From contig CP138932.1 of NCBI GenBank assembly GCA_047125605.1, forward strand, positions 496,001 to 560,000: 64,000 nt of DNA. The letters run 5' to 3'. Shown one piece after another: positions 33,747-43,038 of the stretch. A program made the position numbers and the translations under genes. The notes beneath the pieces are model-generated. The model did not search any database. It was given only the letters and a program-made list of their open reading frames with translations, and was not told the DNA's origin. How positions within the stretch are numbered: the first letter of the stretch is position 1; every line of letters starts with the position of its first letter. The DNA comes from JAKVBK01 sp022447275 (GTDB lineage Bacteria > Pseudomonadota > Alphaproteobacteria > Rhodobacterales > Rhodobacteraceae).

Positions 33747-34607
33747 TCATTGCCGCGCACCACCGCTGCCGTTTTCGATGGAGGCTGTGCCCTCCATGGC
33801 GAGTGTGCCGTTCTCATGGCGCACCCAAAGCCGCAAGGTCGACGCATCCACCTCGGCCCCTTCCACGTGAAAAGGGGCCGTGTCGAAAACCGGGGCGAGC
33901 GCCCTGAATTCAAAGCGGCTGACCTGGGCGCTTGGATATTCGCGGTGGAGCAGGTCCAGCATCAGCGTCGCCAGCAGCGGGCCATGCACGACGAGCCCTT
34001 CATAGCCCTCTGATCCGGTACAGAAGGGCTGATCGTAGTGAATCCGATGGCCGTTGAATGTCAGTGCGGAATAGCGAAAAAGTAGAACCGGCGAGGGAGT
34101 TAATTTGCGTCCAAAGGCAGCCTTTGGCGCTGGGCGCGGTGTCGGGGTGGGTTGGCCCTCAGTTGGCGGCGCGCGATAGACAATGTCGTGTTCTTCTTCC
34201 AGCACGCATGCGCCCGCCTGTGTCAGGCGATGTCCCACGGTCACGAAAACAAGTGCGCCCGATCGCCCCGTGCGTTGGCGCACGTCAAGTATTTCAGAGT
34301 GCTTTGTGGCCTGCGCCCCGATTTGCAGCCCCTGATGAAACGTGAGCCGAGAACCGGCCCACATCCGCCTGGGAAGTTCGACAGGCGGAAGGACCCCCCC
34401 GAGGGCCGCGTGCCCGTCATAGTTTGTATCGGACATCTTGAAGATCGGCAGAAAGTAGAGCCAATGCCACAAGGGCGGCAGGGGATCCCCGTTCGTAAAG
34501 GGCGCCCGATCATGATCCAGCGTGGCGGCCAAAGCTGTGGCCGGAAAGGCATGAATGTGATCTTCGACGGCGTTTGTGCGCCCGATCCAATCCGTCAGTT
34601 CGACCAT
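33747..34607 (-). CDS. MaoC/HTD2-like acyl-CoA hydratase
   Basis: A 286-residue double hot-dog protein. The N-terminal half has DHDRAPFTNGDPLPPLWHWLYF, a block seen in mesaconyl-C4-CoA hydratases (positions 32-53). The C-terminal half has the hydratase motif SALTFNGHRIHYDQPF followed by GLVVHGPLLATL. It lies between otnC (53 bases) and the CoA-transferase gene (121 bases to the chosen start), all on the same strand. A hydratase for a branched dicarboxylic or 3-hydroxyacyl thioester is likely. Confidence 0.8.
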   Translation of the reverse strand: MVELTDWIGRTNAVEDHIHAFPATALAATLDHDRAPFTNGDPLPPLWHWLYFLPIFKMSDTNYDGHAALGGVLPPVELPRRMWAGSRLTFHQGLQIGAQATKHSEILDVRQRTGRSGALVFVTVGHRLTQAGACVLEEEHDIVYRAPPTEGQPTPTPRPAPKAAFGRKLTPSPVLLFRYSALTFNGHRIHYDQPFCTGSEGYEGLVVHGPLLATLMLDLLHREYPSAQVSRFEFRALAPVFDTAPFHVEGAEVDASTLRLWVRHENGTLAMEGTASIENGSGGARQ

Positions 34608-34660
34608 CTGTGTCTCCCGCGCCCCCTCAAAGCAGACTTGCCTATCCCGCCTTTGTTCGA

Positions 34661-35311
34661 TCAGCCCAAATCGATATCGAAAGTCCGCACCAGTTTGTCG
34701 ATCTGGGCCGCGTTGAGGGTCACCGGGTTGCAGCCCCTCAGCAGAAGGGCGAGCTTTGCGGTTTCCTCCAGTTCTTCGATGGCATTACAAGCAGATTCAA
34801 CATCCTTGCCTGCAACCACGGGGCCGTGATGAGCCAGCATCACGGCACTGCGTTTGCCGGCCAGCCCGCGCACCGCATCCCCCATTGCCGGATCGCCCGG
34901 CACGAAGAATGGCAGCAGCTTTACCCGGCCGAGCTTCATGATGGCATAGGGCGTCAACGGGGGCAGAAAGTCATCCTCATCTACGTCTGGCAGCATCGAC
35001 AGCGCGACCGAGTGGCAGCAATGCAGATGCACGACCGCGCCCGCCGTGCTGCGGGTTTCATAGAATGCAGAATGGAGCGGCATTTCCTTGGTCGGCGCGT
35101 CGCCGCCCACGTGGTTGCCCGCCGCGTCAAACCGTGACAGCCGTGCCGGATCAAGCCTGCCAAAGCTTGTTCCCGTCGGAGAGACCAGCAATCCTCCATC
35201 CTCTGTGCGCGCAGAGATGTTGCCCGTTGAGCCGCCCGTCAAGCCACGGTCAAACATGGATTTTGACAGGGTGCATATCTGCTCTCGCAAGGCATTTTCA
35301 GATCGGCTCAT
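34661..35311 (-). CDS. otnC: 3-oxo-tetronate 4-phosphate decarboxylase (class II aldolase family)
   Basis: Decarboxylates 3-oxo-tetronate 4-phosphate to dihydroxyacetone phosphate. The 216-residue class II aldolase fold protein has GGSTGNISAR, VSPTGTSFGRL, the KEMPLHSAFYETR block, the metal His pair in VVHLHCCHS and a third His in LAHHGPVVAG. It overlaps the otnK gene by 4 bases, which is the strongest evidence for this specific function, since fuculose-phosphate aldolases look similar alone. Confidence 0.87.
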   Translation of the reverse strand: MSRSENALREQICTLSKSMFDRGLTGGSTGNISARTEDGGLLVSPTGTSFGRLDPARLSRFDAAGNHVGGDAPTKEMPLHSAFYETRSTAGAVVHLHCCHSVALSMLPDVDEDDFLPPLTPYAIMKLGRVKLLPFFVPGDPAMGDAVRGLAGKRSAVMLAHHGPVVAGKDVESACNAIEELEETAKLALLLRGCNPVTLNAAQIDKLVRTFDIDLG

Positions 35312-36564
35312 GCGGATCCCTCTAACACGCCCGCAGCGTCGGCAAAAAACGTTTCTCGGCCAAAGTTGCCTGATTTGAGCGCAACCACAAGGTCCGGTGT
35401 GGCCCGCAAGGCGGGGACGCCGGGCGCGATTTCAGGGCCAATCTCGAGGCTTGGCGGGTTAATCGCTTCAATAATGGCGCCCGATGTCTCGCCACCTGCT
35501 GAGATCAATCGCGAGACGCCGCCTAGCACAAGAGCCAGCGCAAGGGCTCCGAAAAATGCTTCTAGCGCCGAGGCGGCCACAGTGCGCCCGTGGCGGTTTT
35601 GAATGCCTGCGACCTTGTCGGGATCGGCAGAGGAGTAGGCGAGGGGCACTGCGCCGCTCTGGGCGTGCGCCAGCAATTGGTTGGCCAAGTCCGTCGGGTC
35701 TGTGTGTCCAGTGATCACCGCATCGGCATCGATCTCGTATGTTGGCGCGCCGGTGGCTGCGTGCTGTGCAACTTGGGCACGTGTCATTCGTGAGCAGGAC
35801 CCTGAGAGCGCAACACAGGGCCCATCTTGGCCCATCCACCGCGGGTTGCCTGGGCGACATCCAAAATTTGCGGGCAGACCAAGCGCAATTCCAGAACCGC
35901 CCGTCACAAGGGGCGCATCCTTTAACGCGGCCCCGATCGTTGTGAGGTCGCCGTCGTCCAAGGCATCCACGATAATGAAAGGGCGCCCTGCGCCTGCCTC
36001 TGTAGCTAGTGCTCGGGAGATGGCTGCCGCACCATTCCGCACTGTGGCGCCCGTCACATGGCCAACCCCGGTGTTGCATTGCGCGGCCAAGACGCGCCGC
36101 AAATCCGGATCGGTCATGGGCGTGAGGGGGTGTGCCTCCATTCCGCTTTCGTTCAGCAGGCGGTCCCCCACAAAGAGGTGCCCCATGCAGATCGTTCGGC
36201 CAGTTCCGGGAAAGGCAGGGCAGAACACGATCGGTTTTCCATCGAGGCCCAGAGCATGTGAGAGCGCTTCGGCCACCGGGCCAATATTGCCCTCAGCTGT
36301 GCTGTCAAAGGTCGAACAATATTTCCAGAAAAACTGCTGGCAGCCCTGCGCGCGCAGCCAATCCAGCGCTTTAAGCGCCTGCGCCACGGCATCCGCTGCG
36401 GGCACCGAACGGATCTTAAGCGCAATGACCCCTGCCTCTACCGTTGGCAAGGCGGGCGCATCTGGCACGCCTGTATACTGAACAACGCGCATTCCGGCCC
36501 GAGCCAATGTATTCCCCAGATCGCTGGACCCGGTAAAATCATCACCGAGACATCCCAGAAGCAT
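35308..36564 (-). CDS. otnK: 3-oxo-tetronate kinase
   Basis: Phosphorylates 3-oxo-tetronate, an intermediate of threonate/erythronate catabolism. The 418-residue four-carbon acid sugar kinase (former DUF1537) has GCLGDDFTGSSDL at the start, KYCSTFDSTAEGNIGP, CPAFPGTGRTI, SGSCSRMTRAQV and the C-terminal SAGGETSGAI nucleotide motif. ATG 36564 is preferred over an upstream TTG (36579). No dehydrogenase or isomerase for the earlier steps is next to it; those may be elsewhere. Confidence 0.88.
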   Translation of the reverse strand: MLLGCLGDDFTGSSDLGNTLARAGMRVVQYTGVPDAPALPTVEAGVIALKIRSVPAADAVAQALKALDWLRAQGCQQFFWKYCSTFDSTAEGNIGPVAEALSHALGLDGKPIVFCPAFPGTGRTICMGHLFVGDRLLNESGMEAHPLTPMTDPDLRRVLAAQCNTGVGHVTGATVRNGAAAISRALATEAGAGRPFIIVDALDDGDLTTIGAALKDAPLVTGGSGIALGLPANFGCRPGNPRWMGQDGPCVALSGSCSRMTRAQVAQHAATGAPTYEIDADAVITGHTDPTDLANQLLAHAQSGAVPLAYSSADPDKVAGIQNRHGRTVAASALEAFFGALALALVLGGVSRLISAGGETSGAIIEAINPPSLEIGPEIAPGVPALRATPDLVVALKSGNFGRETFFADAAGVLEGSA

Positions 36565-36780
36565 GATGCTAGATCCCAATATTATGCCATTTGGGTGGAC
36601 GCAAACTTGATAGCGCGCCTACGCCTTGAGCAATAGGGGGCACGATAAGTCACAGCTACTGCATTTTCGAAGTGGGATGGATATAAGGCTTGAATCTGGT
36701 CGAATTCGACAACAAAGTTGATTGTACTACGTCAGTAACATGCACGCATAGCGTGTCATGCGCGCGGCTGGGAAGTTATT

Positions 36781-38211
36781 TTGAACGATATATTTCGGTT
36801 CCTTCTTATCCTGTCAGCTTTGGGTCTTTTGATCCTTGGAGTTGCTTATTTGCGCTCTCGTCGCACGGCGCGTGCTGCTCTGAGTGACAGCACGGGGGTG
36901 CACCTAATATCTCAACAAAACGATGCGCTCTTGGATCGCGATGTGCTGACAGGGCTGATGCAGCGCACCGGCTTTATGAAAATAGCCGCAGACGGCATGC
37001 GCACAGATGCAATGGCGGTTTTGCTTTTCGATATCGATGGTTTGAAGTCGGTGAACAATATTTATGGCCTCGCAACAGGCGATAAGCTGTTAATAGAGTT
37101 CGCAAATATCTTAGCGTCTGTTCGTCCGGAAGGCGGGGTTGCGGCACGCGTGGGAGGCGATGCTTTCTCACTGCTTTTGCCTCAAACGTCGCTGCATGAA
37201 GCTGAGGCCGTTGGAAAGTCTGTTTGTGGACGCTTCGCGGAAGCTGAAATCATGGGGAGCTTGGGGCAGTTAAACCGGACGGTTTCAGGCGGTTTGACCC
37301 AAGTCGCTGTGCAGGGGTCTTTGGAAAATGCTCTAAGTGAAGCCGAAATGGCTCTTGGCGCTGCAAAGGAGGGCGGTCGCAACAGGATCGTCACAGTCGA
37401 TCCGGTGATGCGCAATCGACGGAAGAGGGCGCTCCAAGAACCCACGCTTGAGGATATGAGGAAAGGGATTGATGCGGAAGAGTTCACCTACTTTGTTCAG
37501 CCAATCTACAGCCTGGATACAAATAGGCTTGTGGGCGTTGAGGCCCTTATCCGCTGGGTGACCGATGATGGAACCGTCAGGCTGCCACGTGAATTCATGC
37601 ATATGTTCACGCGGCAGTATAAAGGCATCATCAATCGACCGGTGAATGCCGCCAATGAAGTGGTAGCTTCCTTCGCGCGACCGGACTCAGATATCTTCTG
37701 TGCGTTCAATATATCGTCGTCATTTCTGAACCGTTCATTTGAGCCCAGCCCGCGCTGGCTGGATCAGCTTTTGATGGGCATCAACCCAAAGCGCACCGTT
37801 TTCGAGATTGTTGAAAGCGGCCAGATCGAAAATACGACAGCTGCCCGAAACATGCTTAATTTCCTGCGTGCGCAAGGGGTGCGTATTGCCCTGGATGATT
37901 TTGGAACCGGGCACTCCAATCTGGCCCGTTTGGTCGATTTCCCAGTGGATATCGTTAAGTTGGACAGAACATTTGTAAGCCAGCTTTCCAGCAATACGCG
38001 TCACCGGGCGGTCGTAAATGCGCTCATGTCTCTCAGTGAAGAACTTGGCTTTGAAATTATTGCTGAAGGTGTTGAAACTCCAGATGAACTTCAGGCTCTG
38101 CGCGACTTGGGTGTACCAATGGCGCAAGGATACTATCTTGGGCTCCCCCAGCCACTTCAGGAATGGAATGCGCGCGATAAGGCTGTGGTTCTGCGCACTG
38201 ACGTTGCATGA
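36781..38211 (+). CDS. GGDEF-EAL protein; inactive cyclase, active-looking c-di-GMP phosphodiesterase
   Basis: 476 residues, starting at TTG with GGAAG upstream. A single membrane helix (about 5-24) is followed by a GGDEF domain whose signature is GGDAF (125-129). The catalytic Glu is missing, so it should not make c-di-GMP. The EAL domain (about 225-465) keeps its key residues: EALIRW, NISSSFLN, EIVES, LDDFGTGHSN, VKLDRTF, AEGVET and QGYYLG. It should hydrolyse c-di-GMP, perhaps with the GGDAF half as a GTP sensor. It stands alone. Confidence 0.87.
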   Translation: MNDIFRFLLILSALGLLILGVAYLRSRRTARAALSDSTGVHLISQQNDALLDRDVLTGLMQRTGFMKIAADGMRTDAMAVLLFDIDGLKSVNNIYGLATGDKLLIEFANILASVRPEGGVAARVGGDAFSLLLPQTSLHEAEAVGKSVCGRFAEAEIMGSLGQLNRTVSGGLTQVAVQGSLENALSEAEMALGAAKEGGRNRIVTVDPVMRNRRKRALQEPTLEDMRKGIDAEEFTYFVQPIYSLDTNRLVGVEALIRWVTDDGTVRLPREFMHMFTRQYKGIINRPVNAANEVVASFARPDSDIFCAFNISSSFLNRSFEPSPRWLDQLLMGINPKRTVFEIVESGQIENTTAARNMLNFLRAQGVRIALDDFGTGHSNLARLVDFPVDIVKLDRTFVSQLSSNTRHRAVVNALMSLSEELGFEIIAEGVETPDELQALRDLGVPMAQGYYLGLPQPLQEWNARDKAVVLRTDVA

Positions 38212-38430
38212 CTCGATCGCAGTGCCTCTTAGGAGTCTTGGGTAGTTTAGGGGTGAACTAAATATACTCCCGATGCGCGTTATCGTTCAGAATACGTGCT
38301 AATCGCGCTGTCTTGCCACGCAGAACCTTCCTAAACTGTGGTTTTCTTTCTCTCGATTTCCCGGTGGCTACCCGCTAGAGAGGGGGAAATACGCGCGCCA
38401 GAAAGCGCAGAGCAGATAGGGGGGCACAAG

Positions 38431-40710
38431 ATGTCCGACGAAACGACCAAAGAGCCGCTTACAGCAGCGCTCTATTACCATCAGGAGCCATCCCCGGGTA
38501 AGCTCGAGATCCGTGCGACCAAGCCCCTTGCCAATGGGCGCGATCTTGCGCTGGCTTATTCGCCAGGTGTGGCCGAGGCCTCAACAGCAATCCATTCCGA
38601 CCCCTCAAACGCTGCACGCTTCACAGGCCGCGGAAATCTTGTGGGCGTTGTATCCAATGGATCCGCCGTTTTGGGCTTGGGCAACATTGGTGCGCTGGCG
38701 TCCAAGCCCGTGATGGAGGGCAAAGCCGTCCTGTTCAAAAAGTTCGCAGATATCAATTGCTTTGACATTGAACTGGATGAAAGTGACCCGGAAAAGCTGG
38801 CCGAACTGGTTTGTGCGCTAGAGCCCACCTTCGGGGCAATCAACCTTGAGGACATCAAAGCCCCGGATTGCTTCATTGTCGAAAAGATCTGTCGCGAACG
38901 CATGAATATTCCCGTGTTTCACGATGATCAGCACGGAACGGCAATTGTTGTCGGGGCTGCGGCCACAAATGCGCTTCGGGTGGCTGGCAAGAAATTCGAG
39001 GATATCAAACTTGTCTCCACGGGGGGCGGTGCGGCGGGAATCGCCTGCCTAGACATGCTTCTGAAACTGGGTGTGAAGCGGGAAAACGTTTGGTTGGTGG
39101 ACTTGCACGGCCTTGTCCATGAGGGGCGCGAGGTCGACATGAACCCGAAAAAGGCGGCCTACGCCCAGCCGGGTGGCATGCTGACGCTGGAAGACATCAT
39201 CGAGGGGGCCGACATGTTCCTCGGGCTGTCAGGCCGCGATGTGCTTGCGCCTGAAATGGTTTCCAAGATGACGTCGAAGCCAATTATTTTTGCGCTTGCA
39301 AACCCCGCTCCGGAAATCATGCCGGATGCGGCGCGCGCGGTTGCCCCGGACGCGATCATAGCAACAGGTCGGTCTGATTATCCCAACCAAGTCAATAATG
39401 TACTGTGTTTCCCGTTTATTTTCCGAGGGGCGCTCGATGTGGGGGCCACGGAAATCAATGACGCGATGAAGATCGGCTGCATCGAGGGGATTGCGGCGCT
39501 TGCCCGGGCGACGACCTCGGCAGAGGCGGCCGCGGCCTATAAGGGGGAGCATCTGACCTTTGGGCCAGATTACCTGATCCCGAAGCCGTTTGATCCGCGT
39601 CTTGTTGGCGTGGTTGCCTCCGCTGTGGCGAAAGCGGCAATGGAGAGTGGCGTTGCGACCCGCCCGATCACGGACATGGCTGCCTACAAGGCAGCGCTTG
39701 ATCAGTCCGTTTTCAAATCAGCCCTTCTCATGCGCCCTGTGTTTGATGCGGCCCGCACCTCCCGGCGGCGCATTGTCTTCGCCGAGGGCGAGGACGAGCG
39801 CGTGTTGCGTGCAGCGCAGGCCATGATTGAGGAAACCGGGGATGCGCCGATCCTTATCGGCCGTCCGGGCGTAGTTGAAGATCGCTGTGAAACCCATGGC
39901 CTGACGATCCGGGCGGGGCAGGACTTCCAGCTCGTAAACCCCGAAAACGATCACCGTTATCGGGATTACTGGGGGACTTATCACGCGATCATGGCCCGGC
40001 GCGGTGTGACGCCGGATCTGGCGCGTGCCATTATGCGCACCAACACCACTGCGATTGGCGCCATCATGGTTCATCGCGGTGAAGCCGACAGTCTGATCTG
40101 TGGCACGTTTGGCCAGTATCTATGGCACTTGAACTACGTTACCCAAGTTCTGTCGACCGACACGCTCAATCCGGTGGGGGCACTGTCGCTTGTGATCCTG
40201 CCCGATGGCCCGCTTTTCATTGCAGATACCTATGTGCATGCAGAGCCCACGCCTGCCCAAGTGGCCGATACGATTATCGGTGCGGCGCGTCACGTGCGTC
40301 GCTTCGGCCTGTCGCCGAAGATCGCTCTGTGCTCGCATTCCCAGTTCGGCAATCTGCAAAGCCGGTCTGGCAACACCATGCGTGATGCGCTGGAAATCCT
40401 CGACGCCGAACCACGCGATTTTGCCTATGAGGGGGAAATGCACGTGGACAGTGCGCTTGATCCGGTCTTGCGCCAGCGTCTGATGCCAATGTCACGCTTC
40501 CAAGGCCCGGCCAATGTTTTGGTGTTTTCCTCCACGGATGCCGCCTCTGGCGTGCGCAACATCCTCAAAACCAAGGCAGATGGGCTGGAGGTTGGCCCAA
40601 TCCTGATGGGTATGGGCAACCGTGCCCATGTCGTGACACCGTCGATCACGGCGCGTGGTCTGTTGAATATCGCGGCCTTGGCGGGCACGCCTGTGGCCCA
40701 TTACGGGTAA
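38431..40710 (+). CDS. maeB: NADP-dependent malic enzyme with C-terminal phosphotransacetylase-like domain
   Basis: Decarboxylates malate to pyruvate. The 759-residue protein has the malic domain at 1-430 (ALAYSPGVAEAS, FKKFADINCFDIELDE, HDDQHGTAIV, TGGGAAGIACL) and a PTA-like domain after it (AEGEDERVLRAAQ; C-terminal GPANVLVFSS). This fusion is standard in alphaproteobacteria; the PTA part is usually regulatory. ATG 38431 follows GGGGGG. No neighbour is functionally linked, though DMSP- and propionate-derived carbon would need such an exit from the TCA cycle. Confidence 0.93.
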   Translation: MSDETTKEPLTAALYYHQEPSPGKLEIRATKPLANGRDLALAYSPGVAEASTAIHSDPSNAARFTGRGNLVGVVSNGSAVLGLGNIGALASKPVMEGKAVLFKKFADINCFDIELDESDPEKLAELVCALEPTFGAINLEDIKAPDCFIVEKICRERMNIPVFHDDQHGTAIVVGAAATNALRVAGKKFEDIKLVSTGGGAAGIACLDMLLKLGVKRENVWLVDLHGLVHEGREVDMNPKKAAYAQPGGMLTLEDIIEGADMFLGLSGRDVLAPEMVSKMTSKPIIFALANPAPEIMPDAARAVAPDAIIATGRSDYPNQVNNVLCFPFIFRGALDVGATEINDAMKIGCIEGIAALARATTSAEAAAAYKGEHLTFGPDYLIPKPFDPRLVGVVASAVAKAAMESGVATRPITDMAAYKAALDQSVFKSALLMRPVFDAARTSRRRIVFAEGEDERVLRAAQAMIEETGDAPILIGRPGVVEDRCETHGLTIRAGQDFQLVNPENDHRYRDYWGTYHAIMARRGVTPDLARAIMRTNTTAIGAIMVHRGEADSLICGTFGQYLWHLNYVTQVLSTDTLNPVGALSLVILPDGPLFIADTYVHAEPTPAQVADTIIGAARHVRRFGLSPKIALCSHSQFGNLQSRSGNTMRDALEILDAEPRDFAYEGEMHVDSALDPVLRQRLMPMSRFQGPANVLVFSSTDAASGVRNILKTKADGLEVGPILMGMGNRAHVVTPSITARGLLNIAALAGTPVAHYG

Positions 40711-40723
40711 GCTAAAAGTTTCA

Positions 40724-40749
40724 GGGGCGACCGCTGGCGCGGTGGCCCC
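40724..40749 (+). terminator. Hairpin after maeB
   Basis: GGGGCGACCGC (40724-40734) pairs with GCGGTGGCCCC (40739-40749) with one mismatch and a four-base loop. A second small hairpin follows (TTGCC/GGCAA). There is no T-run. Confidence 0.45.
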
Positions 40750-40945
40750 ATTGCCTTCAGGGCAACCGCGTTGGGTTTGGCGACTCTCCGCCAAAAACGT
40801 CTCGATTTCCTTTGCTGACGTCCAAGGCGCGCCGCGAATACCCACGTTTAGCGCCAACAGAACGCGAAAAGTGCGCACTTGTGCATTGCTGGTCGCCCGC
40901 CTGCGCCTTATCCAACACACGAAGATCGAATGAGGGAGCGCGCAA

Positions 40946-42838
40946 ATGGGTTATTCGGACGTGTATGCCAGCTGGAAGGCTGATCCGGAGGGGTTTTGGA
41001 TGAACGCTGCAAAGGCGATCGACTGGGCAAGCCCCCCCAGCAAGGCACTGGATGACAGCAACGCGCCCCTCTACGAGTGGTACACCGATGCCACCGTCAA
41101 CACCTGCTATAATGCGGTTGATCGCCATGTCGAAAACGGACGAGCGGATCAGGTTGCAATTATCCATGACAGCCCGATCACGGGCACTGTCACCAAAATT
41201 ACCTATGCCGAGCTGAAAGAGCGGGTCGCCTCCCTGGCTGGTGCGCTGCGCGCCAAGGGCATCGAGAAAGGGGACCGGGTCATCATCTACATGCCCATGG
41301 TGCCGCAAGCGCTGGAAGCCATGCTGGCCTGCGCCCGTCTGGGGGCCGTGCATTCGGTGGTGTTCGGGGGATTTGCCGCCAATGAATTGGCCGTTCGGAT
41401 CGATGATGCAAGACCCAAGGCAATCATCGCGGCCTCCTGTGGGCTCGAGCCCAACCGCGTTGTTCAGTACAAGCCGCTGCTGGATGGGGCGATCGATTTG
41501 GCTGACCACAAACCTGAATTCTGCGTGATGCTGCAGCGCCCGCAGGAAGTCGTTGAACTGGAAGAAGGCCGTGACGTTGACTGGTACGCGTTTCAGGAAG
41601 GTGTGACGCCTGCCGAATGTGTGCCGGTGGAGGGCGATCACCCCGCCTATATCCTTTATACTTCAGGTACGACCGGTGCGCCCAAGGGCGTAGTGCGGCC
41701 CACGGCAGGGCATCTTGTGGCGCTGCATTGGACGATGAAAAATCTCTACGGTGTCGAGCCGGGTGAGGTGTTCTGGGCTGCGTCAGATGTGGGGTGGGTC
41801 GTTGGCCACAGCTATATTTGTTATGCTCCTCTGCTGACGGGTAACACCACCATCGTCTTTGAGGGTAAGCCCGTGGGCACACCGGATGCGGGCACGTTTT
41901 GGCGTGTCTGCGCGGATCACAAAGTCGCCAGCTTTTTCTCTGCGCCAACAGCCTTCCGTGCAGTCAAGCGCGAAGATCCGACCGGCGCGCTGATCACGCA
42001 ATATGATCTGTCGAGCTTGCGCACTTTGTTCCTTGCGGGAGAACGCGCTGATCCGGACACGATCGTCTGGCTGCAAGATCACCTGAAAGTGCCGGTAATC
42101 GATCACTGGTGGCAAACCGAGACCGGGTGGTGCATTGCGGGCAACCCCATGGGCATCGAGCATTTGCCGATCAAACTGGGGTCGCCCACGGTGCCGATGC
42201 CGGGCTACGACATCCAAATCCTCAACGATGAAGGCCACGAGATGCCAACCGGCGAGTTGGGCGCAATCGCCGTCAAGCTGCCCTTGCCGCCCGGCACGCT
42301 TCCAGGCCTCTGGAACGCAGAAGAGCGGTTCCGCAAAAGCTATCTCAACACGTTCCCGGGCTATTATGAGACCGGCGATGCGGGCATGATCGATGAAGAT
42401 GGCTACGTGTATATCATGGCCCGGACCGACGATGTGATTAACGTGGCTGGCCACAGGCTGTCCACTGGCGGCATGGAAGAGGTTCTGGCTGCCCACCCAG
42501 ACGTGGCGGAATGTGCAGTGATCGGTGTGACCGATGCCCTGAAGGGCCAGGCGCCCGTTGGGTTCTTGTGTCTGAATGCCGGGTGTAACCGCCCCCATCC
42601 GGAGATTGTGGCAGAAGTCGTCGCCCTCGTGCGCGAAAAGATTGGTCCGGTTGCGGCCTTCAAGCTGGCTTGTGTTGTTGATCGCCTCCCCAAAACCCGA
42701 TCTGGCAAAATTCTGCGGGGCACGATGGTGAAGATTGCCGATGGTGAAAGCTACAAAATGCCGGCAACCATCGATGATCCGGCGATCCTCGATGAGATCG
42801 CCGTTGCTCTGCGTGGTTTGGGCTTTGAAAAGGCTTAA
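40946..42838 (+). CDS. prpE: Propionyl-CoA synthetase
   Basis: AMP-forming ligase of propionate and CoA. The 630-residue protein belongs to the acetyl/propionyl-CoA synthetase group: YTSGTTGAPKGVVR P-loop, the WAASDVGWVVGHSYICYAPLL block (positions 273-293), HWWQTETGWCI, and the C-terminal catalytic Lys in KTRSGKILRGT, which is a typical acetylation site. The WWQTETG pocket with neighbouring small residues is that of PrpE. The start has GAGGGAG upstream. It could assimilate propionate or acrylate made from DMSP, linking it to acuI. Confidence 0.9.
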   Translation: MGYSDVYASWKADPEGFWMNAAKAIDWASPPSKALDDSNAPLYEWYTDATVNTCYNAVDRHVENGRADQVAIIHDSPITGTVTKITYAELKERVASLAGALRAKGIEKGDRVIIYMPMVPQALEAMLACARLGAVHSVVFGGFAANELAVRIDDARPKAIIAASCGLEPNRVVQYKPLLDGAIDLADHKPEFCVMLQRPQEVVELEEGRDVDWYAFQEGVTPAECVPVEGDHPAYILYTSGTTGAPKGVVRPTAGHLVALHWTMKNLYGVEPGEVFWAASDVGWVVGHSYICYAPLLTGNTTIVFEGKPVGTPDAGTFWRVCADHKVASFFSAPTAFRAVKREDPTGALITQYDLSSLRTLFLAGERADPDTIVWLQDHLKVPVIDHWWQTETGWCIAGNPMGIEHLPIKLGSPTVPMPGYDIQILNDEGHEMPTGELGAIAVKLPLPPGTLPGLWNAEERFRKSYLNTFPGYYETGDAGMIDEDGYVYIMARTDDVINVAGHRLSTGGMEEVLAAHPDVAECAVIGVTDALKGQAPVGFLCLNAGCNRPHPEIVAEVVALVREKIGPVAAFKLACVVDRLPKTRSGKILRGTMVKIADGESYKMPATIDDPAILDEIAVALRGLGFEKA

Positions 42839-42849
42839 ATTTATCCGCT

Positions 42850-42885
42850 CGGGGCTGCGCGTGCTAACGTAGCCCCGAAATATTT
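42850..42885 (+). terminator. Probable terminator after prpE
   Basis: CGGGGCT (42850-42856) and AGCCCCG (42871-42877) form a 7-bp stem, followed by AAATATTT, 12 bases past the stop. Confidence 0.55.
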
Positions 42886-43038
42886 GCACTAGCCATGACA
42901 GATAGTTTCTTGCACCCGTAAGGGTGGATTTGTGACCCTGAAGCATCGCGCCAAAGGGTGCCAAAACTACCTTTTTGGTCAGGTTGTCTTAAGTTTTAAA
43001 GTAACGCAGGGTTTCAACGTGTGGTTGAAAGGCCCGAA

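Noticed and set aside
36781..38211. An active diguanylate cyclase
   Set aside because: The signature is GGDAF; the Glu needed for catalysis is absent.
41783..42964. A 393-residue minus-strand frame
   Set aside because: It lies fully antisense to prpE, whose motifs are complete; no ribosome binding site or family was seen.
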